A stretch of 8,862 bases of DNA from Spirochaetaceae bacterium (lineage in GTDB: Bacteria > Spirochaetota > Spirochaetia > Treponematales > Breznakiellaceae). Positions within the stretch are counted from its first letter, which is position 1. Each line of letters opens with the position of its first letter. The stretch is from NCBI GenBank assembly GCA_031265015.1, contig JAISDG010000013.1:1-8862 (forward strand), in the 5' to 3' direction. The notes below the pieces were generated by a model, which was not told the DNA's origin, searched no databases, and saw nothing but the letters and a program-made list of their open reading frames with translations. The translations under genes and the position numbers were made by a program. Shown here one piece after another: positions 6,589 to 8,862 of the stretch.

Positions 6589-7493
6589 TAAATCGTTCCG
6601 CCCAAAAGCCGGCCGGCGATTTCCACCGCCATGCCCGCGGTCTGGTTCCGCACATCGAGAACGGGATTAACCTCCACGATGTCCGCGGAACCCAGGAGCC
6701 CCGACGCGGCGATTTCTTCCGAAAGGAGCAGTACCTCCCGGTAGGAAAAACCGCCGCTTAAGGGGATTCCCACCCCGGGGGCGATCATCGGATCCATGGC
6801 GTCCATGTCCACACTAACGTGGAGCCGGTCTACCCTCTTCTTAAAAAACGAGATGATTTCCCCCGCCGCCGCGGCGATTCCCCGGCGGTCAATGTCCGTC
6901 ATGGTATAGACCGTAAGCCCCGCCTTCCGCATCAGCAGCCGTTCCCCCGGATCAAGATCCCGGACCCCCGCCAGGGCCACATTGCCGGGATCGAGCTTTA
7001 CAAAATCGCCGTAGAGCCCCGTCAGTTCCGGCCTGCCGAAACCGCAGGCCGCGGCGAGGATCATGCCGTGGATATTTCCCGAGGGGCTTGTTTCCCCGGT
7101 GTTGAAGTCCCCGTGGGCGTCGATCCACAGGCAGCCCCAGGAAAGCCCCTTCTTTTTATAAAAGGCCCCCAGTCCGGAAAGGCTCCCGATAGCGATGGAG
7201 TGATCCCCGCCAAGGATCAGGGGAAAGCACCCCTCGTCCAGGGCCCTTTCCGTTTCCGCGGCCAGTTTCGAACAGGCTTCCACAATGGGGGCCAGGAATT
7301 TGACCCGGGGGTCCCCTTCTTCGGCAAATTCAAAAACCGGGGCGGCTATGCCGGGAAAGTTTTCGCCGCATTCATGCCCCAGAGCGGTGAGGGTTTCCTT
7401 AAGTCCCGCCAGGCGCATCGCCGAAGGCCCCATGTCGCTGCCCCGGCGGCTTGCCCCGAAATCCAGGGGCAGTTCGATAATGCGGACCCTCAC
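6585..7493 (-). CDS. rocF: Arginase (L-arginine to L-ornithine and urea)
   Basis: This is a 302-residue ureohydrolase of normal arginase length, acting in the cytoplasm. The binuclear manganese ligands are all visible: GGDH (H98), DAHGD (D125, H127, D129) and SVDMD (D229, D231). SPSGNIHGM after the DAHGD motif, and DIVEVNP (E274), favour arginase over agmatinase. The start chosen is GTG at 7493-7491, preceded by GGAGG with six-base spacing and overlapping the gltX stop as GTGA. The family-like sequence begins right after it, whereas an upstream ATG at 7553 would add 20 basic residues that merely retranslate the gltX end. It is probably co-transcribed and translationally coupled with gltX. Its stop codon overlaps the opposing beta-barrel gene, leaving no room for a dedicated terminator. 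Confidence 0.92.
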   Translation of the reverse strand: MRVRIIELPLDFGASRRGSDMGPSAMRLAGLKETLTALGHECGENFPGIAAPVFEFAEEGDPRVKFLAPIVEACSKLAAETERALDEGCFPLILGGDHSIAIGSLSGLGAFYKKKGLSWGCLWIDAHGDFNTGETSPSGNIHGMILAAACGFGRPELTGLYGDFVKLDPGNVALAGVRDLDPGERLLMRKAGLTVYTMTDIDRRGIAAAAGEIISFFKKRVDRLHVSVDMDAMDPMIAPGVGIPLSGGFSYREVLLLSEEIAASGLLGSADIVEVNPVLDVRNQTAGMAVEIAGRLLGGTIY

Positions 7494-8862
7494 CGGATCC
7501 CTCCGGCGGCGTTTTCCAAAACCCCCAGGGCGGCGCCGATCCGCGCCAGGCACCGCTCCGCCCCCAACAGCCGGACGGAGCCGAAAAGGGGCGGGCTTAC
7601 CCGGGCGCCAGTTACCGCAACCCGCAGGGGCATAAGGAGATCCCCCGGCTTAAGGTTCTCCGCTTCCGCCTTTTCCCTGACCAGCCGCTCCGCGTCCCCG
7701 TCGTCCGCGGCGGCTATGGCGGGAACCAGTTCCCGGCCCAGACGAAGCAGCTTTACCGCGGAAGGGAGGTCCAGCTTTTTGGGGATATATTCCTCCGCCG
7801 CCGGAGCCGGGGGGTCCCGGAAAAGATAGGCCACCCTGGAGGGAATTTCGTACAGAAAGTCCGCCCGTTCCCGGACTAACGGCATGGCGGCGGTATACCG
7901 GGCCCGTTCTTCCCCGGAGGGAGGGCCCCCGGCAAAAAGTTTCTGCTCTACGGCCGCGGGCAGGGTAAGCTCCGCGAGCTCCGCGTCGCTCTTCATCCTG
8001 ATATACCGGCCGTTGTACCATTCAAGTTTTTTGTAGTCAAATACCGCCGGCGCCTTGTTAAGCTTATCCAGGGTGAAGAGCCGGCCAAGTTCTTCCAGCG
8101 TATAGATGTCCCTGCCTTCTTCATAGGAACAGCCCAGCAGGGCCACATAGTTAAGGAGCGCCTCCGGCAGATAACCCTGCCGGCGGAATTCGTCGATACT
8201 CGTGGCCCCGTGGCGTTTGCTGAGCTTTTTGCCGTCCGGGCCCAGCACCATGGGAAGATGGCAGAATTCCGGCGGTTCCCAGCCGAAGGCGCCGTAGAGG
8301 ATCACATGGAGGGGGGTGGAGGAAAGCCATTCCTGGGCCCGCAGGACGTGGGTAATCCCCATCAGGTGATCATCCACCACGTTTGCCAGATGGTAGGTGG
8401 GAAAGCCGTCGGATTTAAGAAGCACCGGATCGGGGTTGATGTCGCCGTTCTTCCATTCGATGTCCCCCAGCAGTTTGTCGGTGAACCGGGTTCCCGGTTC
8501 GGGGCTTCCGGGGGCTTCCGCCAGGGGGATCGCCAGCCTGACGGTGAAGGGTTCCCCCGCTTCCGCCCGGCGGGCGCTTTCTTCCGGGGGAATAGTTCTG
8601 CAATGCCGGTCATAGCCGGTCTCGCTTGAGCGGGCGGCTTCCCGTTCGGCCCGAATCTTTTCAAGCCGTTCGGCGCTGCAGAAACAGCGGTAGGCCCTTC
8701 CCTGTTCCAGCAAATCCTCCGCATAGCCCCGGTACAGCCCGGTACGCTGGGACTGGACATAGGGCGCGGAAGGGCCCCCCACGTCGGGACCCTCGTCCCA
8801 GTGAAGTCCCAGCCAGGCGAAAGTATCGTAGAGGTTTTTTTCGTACTCCGGGGCATACCGGG
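7490..8862 (-). CDS. gltX: Glutamyl-tRNA synthetase, N-terminus beyond window
   Basis: The reading frame enters at the right edge and gives 456 residues before the TGA at 7492-7490. The enzyme ligates glutamate to tRNA-Glu with ATP in the cytoplasm. Visible landmarks are the class I KMSKS-type loop as KLSKRHG (about 8205-8235), WLGLHWDEGPDVGGP near the entering end, HVLRAQEWLSSTPLH, and the C-terminal helical anticodon-binding domain. The HIGH motif must lie in the missing N-terminal 30 or so residues. The insert around 8610-8690 has CFC and a later YDRHC, recalling the zinc site of E. coli GluRS, but the fourth ligand (a histidine two residues after the last cysteine) appears as threonine. 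Whether it discriminates tRNA-Glu from tRNA-Gln cannot be judged here. The GTG at 8782 is internal. Its end overlaps the arginase start. Confidence 0.95.
   Translation of the reverse strand, partial: RYAPEYEKNLYDTFAWLGLHWDEGPDVGGPSAPYVQSQRTGLYRGYAEDLLEQGRAYRCFCSAERLEKIRAEREAARSSETGYDRHCRTIPPEESARRAEAGEPFTVRLAIPLAEAPGSPEPGTRFTDKLLGDIEWKNGDINPDPVLLKSDGFPTYHLANVVDDHLMGITHVLRAQEWLSSTPLHVILYGAFGWEPPEFCHLPMVLGPDGKKLSKRHGATSIDEFRRQGYLPEALLNYVALLGCSYEEGRDIYTLEELGRLFTLDKLNKAPAVFDYKKLEWYNGRYIRMKSDAELAELTLPAAVEQKLFAGGPPSGEERARYTAAMPLVRERADFLYEIPSRVAYLFRDPPAPAAEEYIPKKLDLPSAVKLLRLGRELVPAIAAADDGDAERLVREKAEAENLKPGDLLMPLRVAVTGARVSPPLFGSVRLLGAERCLARIGAALGVLENAAGGIR
7500..7504 (-). promoter_or_regulatory. Shine-Dalgarno site fixing the arginase GTG start
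   Basis: GGAGG on the minus strand lies inside the last codons of gltX, six bases upstream of the GTG at 7493. It supports a GTGA stop-start overlap with gltX over the longer ATG start at 7553. Confidence 0.7.

Noticed and set aside
6608..6617. GCCGGCCGGC palindrome near the convergent junction as a terminator
   Set aside because: It is a perfect palindrome inside arginase codons, without a proper loop or a convincing T run in the needed position.
7494..7553. ATG 7553 as the arginase start
   Set aside because: It would add 20 arginine- and glycine-rich residues overlapping gltX; GTG 7493 has GGAGG upstream and fits the family length.
6819..7829. 336-codon plus-strand frame opposite arginase and gltX
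   Set aside because: It spans two well-supported genes on the other strand and has no motif of its own.

Overview
The window looks like chromosomal DNA from a GC-rich spirochaete, most likely a relative of Treponema (Treponematales). This is inferred from family resemblance and gene style: a YbhJ-like aconitase-family hydratase, a class III cyclase with a membrane-embedded N-terminus and TPR tail, a Thermotoga-type sirtuin, a tRNA gene without encoded CCA, and AT-rich leaders beside GC-rich genes. No marker gene settles the genus. I see no phage, insertion sequence, integrase or CRISPR signal. Both ends of the window cut through genes.

Layout. Positions 1-1880 (minus strand) hold the first 626 codons of an aconitase-superfamily hydratase that runs off the left edge. 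A divergent intergenic region (1881-1981) carries a strong promoter-like signal for a plus-strand tRNA-Glu(CUC) at 1982-2053. From 2189 to 6588 four plus-strand genes lie head to tail with gaps of only 24-34 bases: an exported metallo-beta-lactamase-fold hydrolase, a membrane-anchored class III adenylate cyclase, a Sir2-family NAD-dependent deacylase, and a putative outer-membrane beta-barrel protein. The last gene meets the minus-strand pair gltX-rocF tail to tail. Its stop overlaps the arginase stop by four bases (6585-6588). gltX (glutamyl-tRNA synthetase) lacks its N-terminus at the right edge and overlaps arginase by a GTGA junction.

How the genes may work together. The plus-strand cluster combines an envelope hydrolase, cAMP synthesis, an NAD-dependent protein deacylase and a surface porin-like protein, and is probably one transcription unit. 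A joint role in sensing envelope or nutrient state is plausible but is only inference. gltX and rocF are probably translationally coupled; both touch glutamate/arginine metabolism but do not form a known pathway pair.

The most striking observation is in the sirtuin gene. Between the cyclase stop and codon 43 of the sirtuin there is no ATG, GTG or TTG in any frame, yet the essential NAD-binding motif lies in that stretch. A strong Shine-Dalgarno sequence sits five bases upstream of an ACG codon (4962), so a non-canonical ACG start, or a single-base error or mutation of an ATG, is the best reading. I do not see a clearly novel defence or mobile system; most of the window is ordinary chromosomal housekeeping and signalling.
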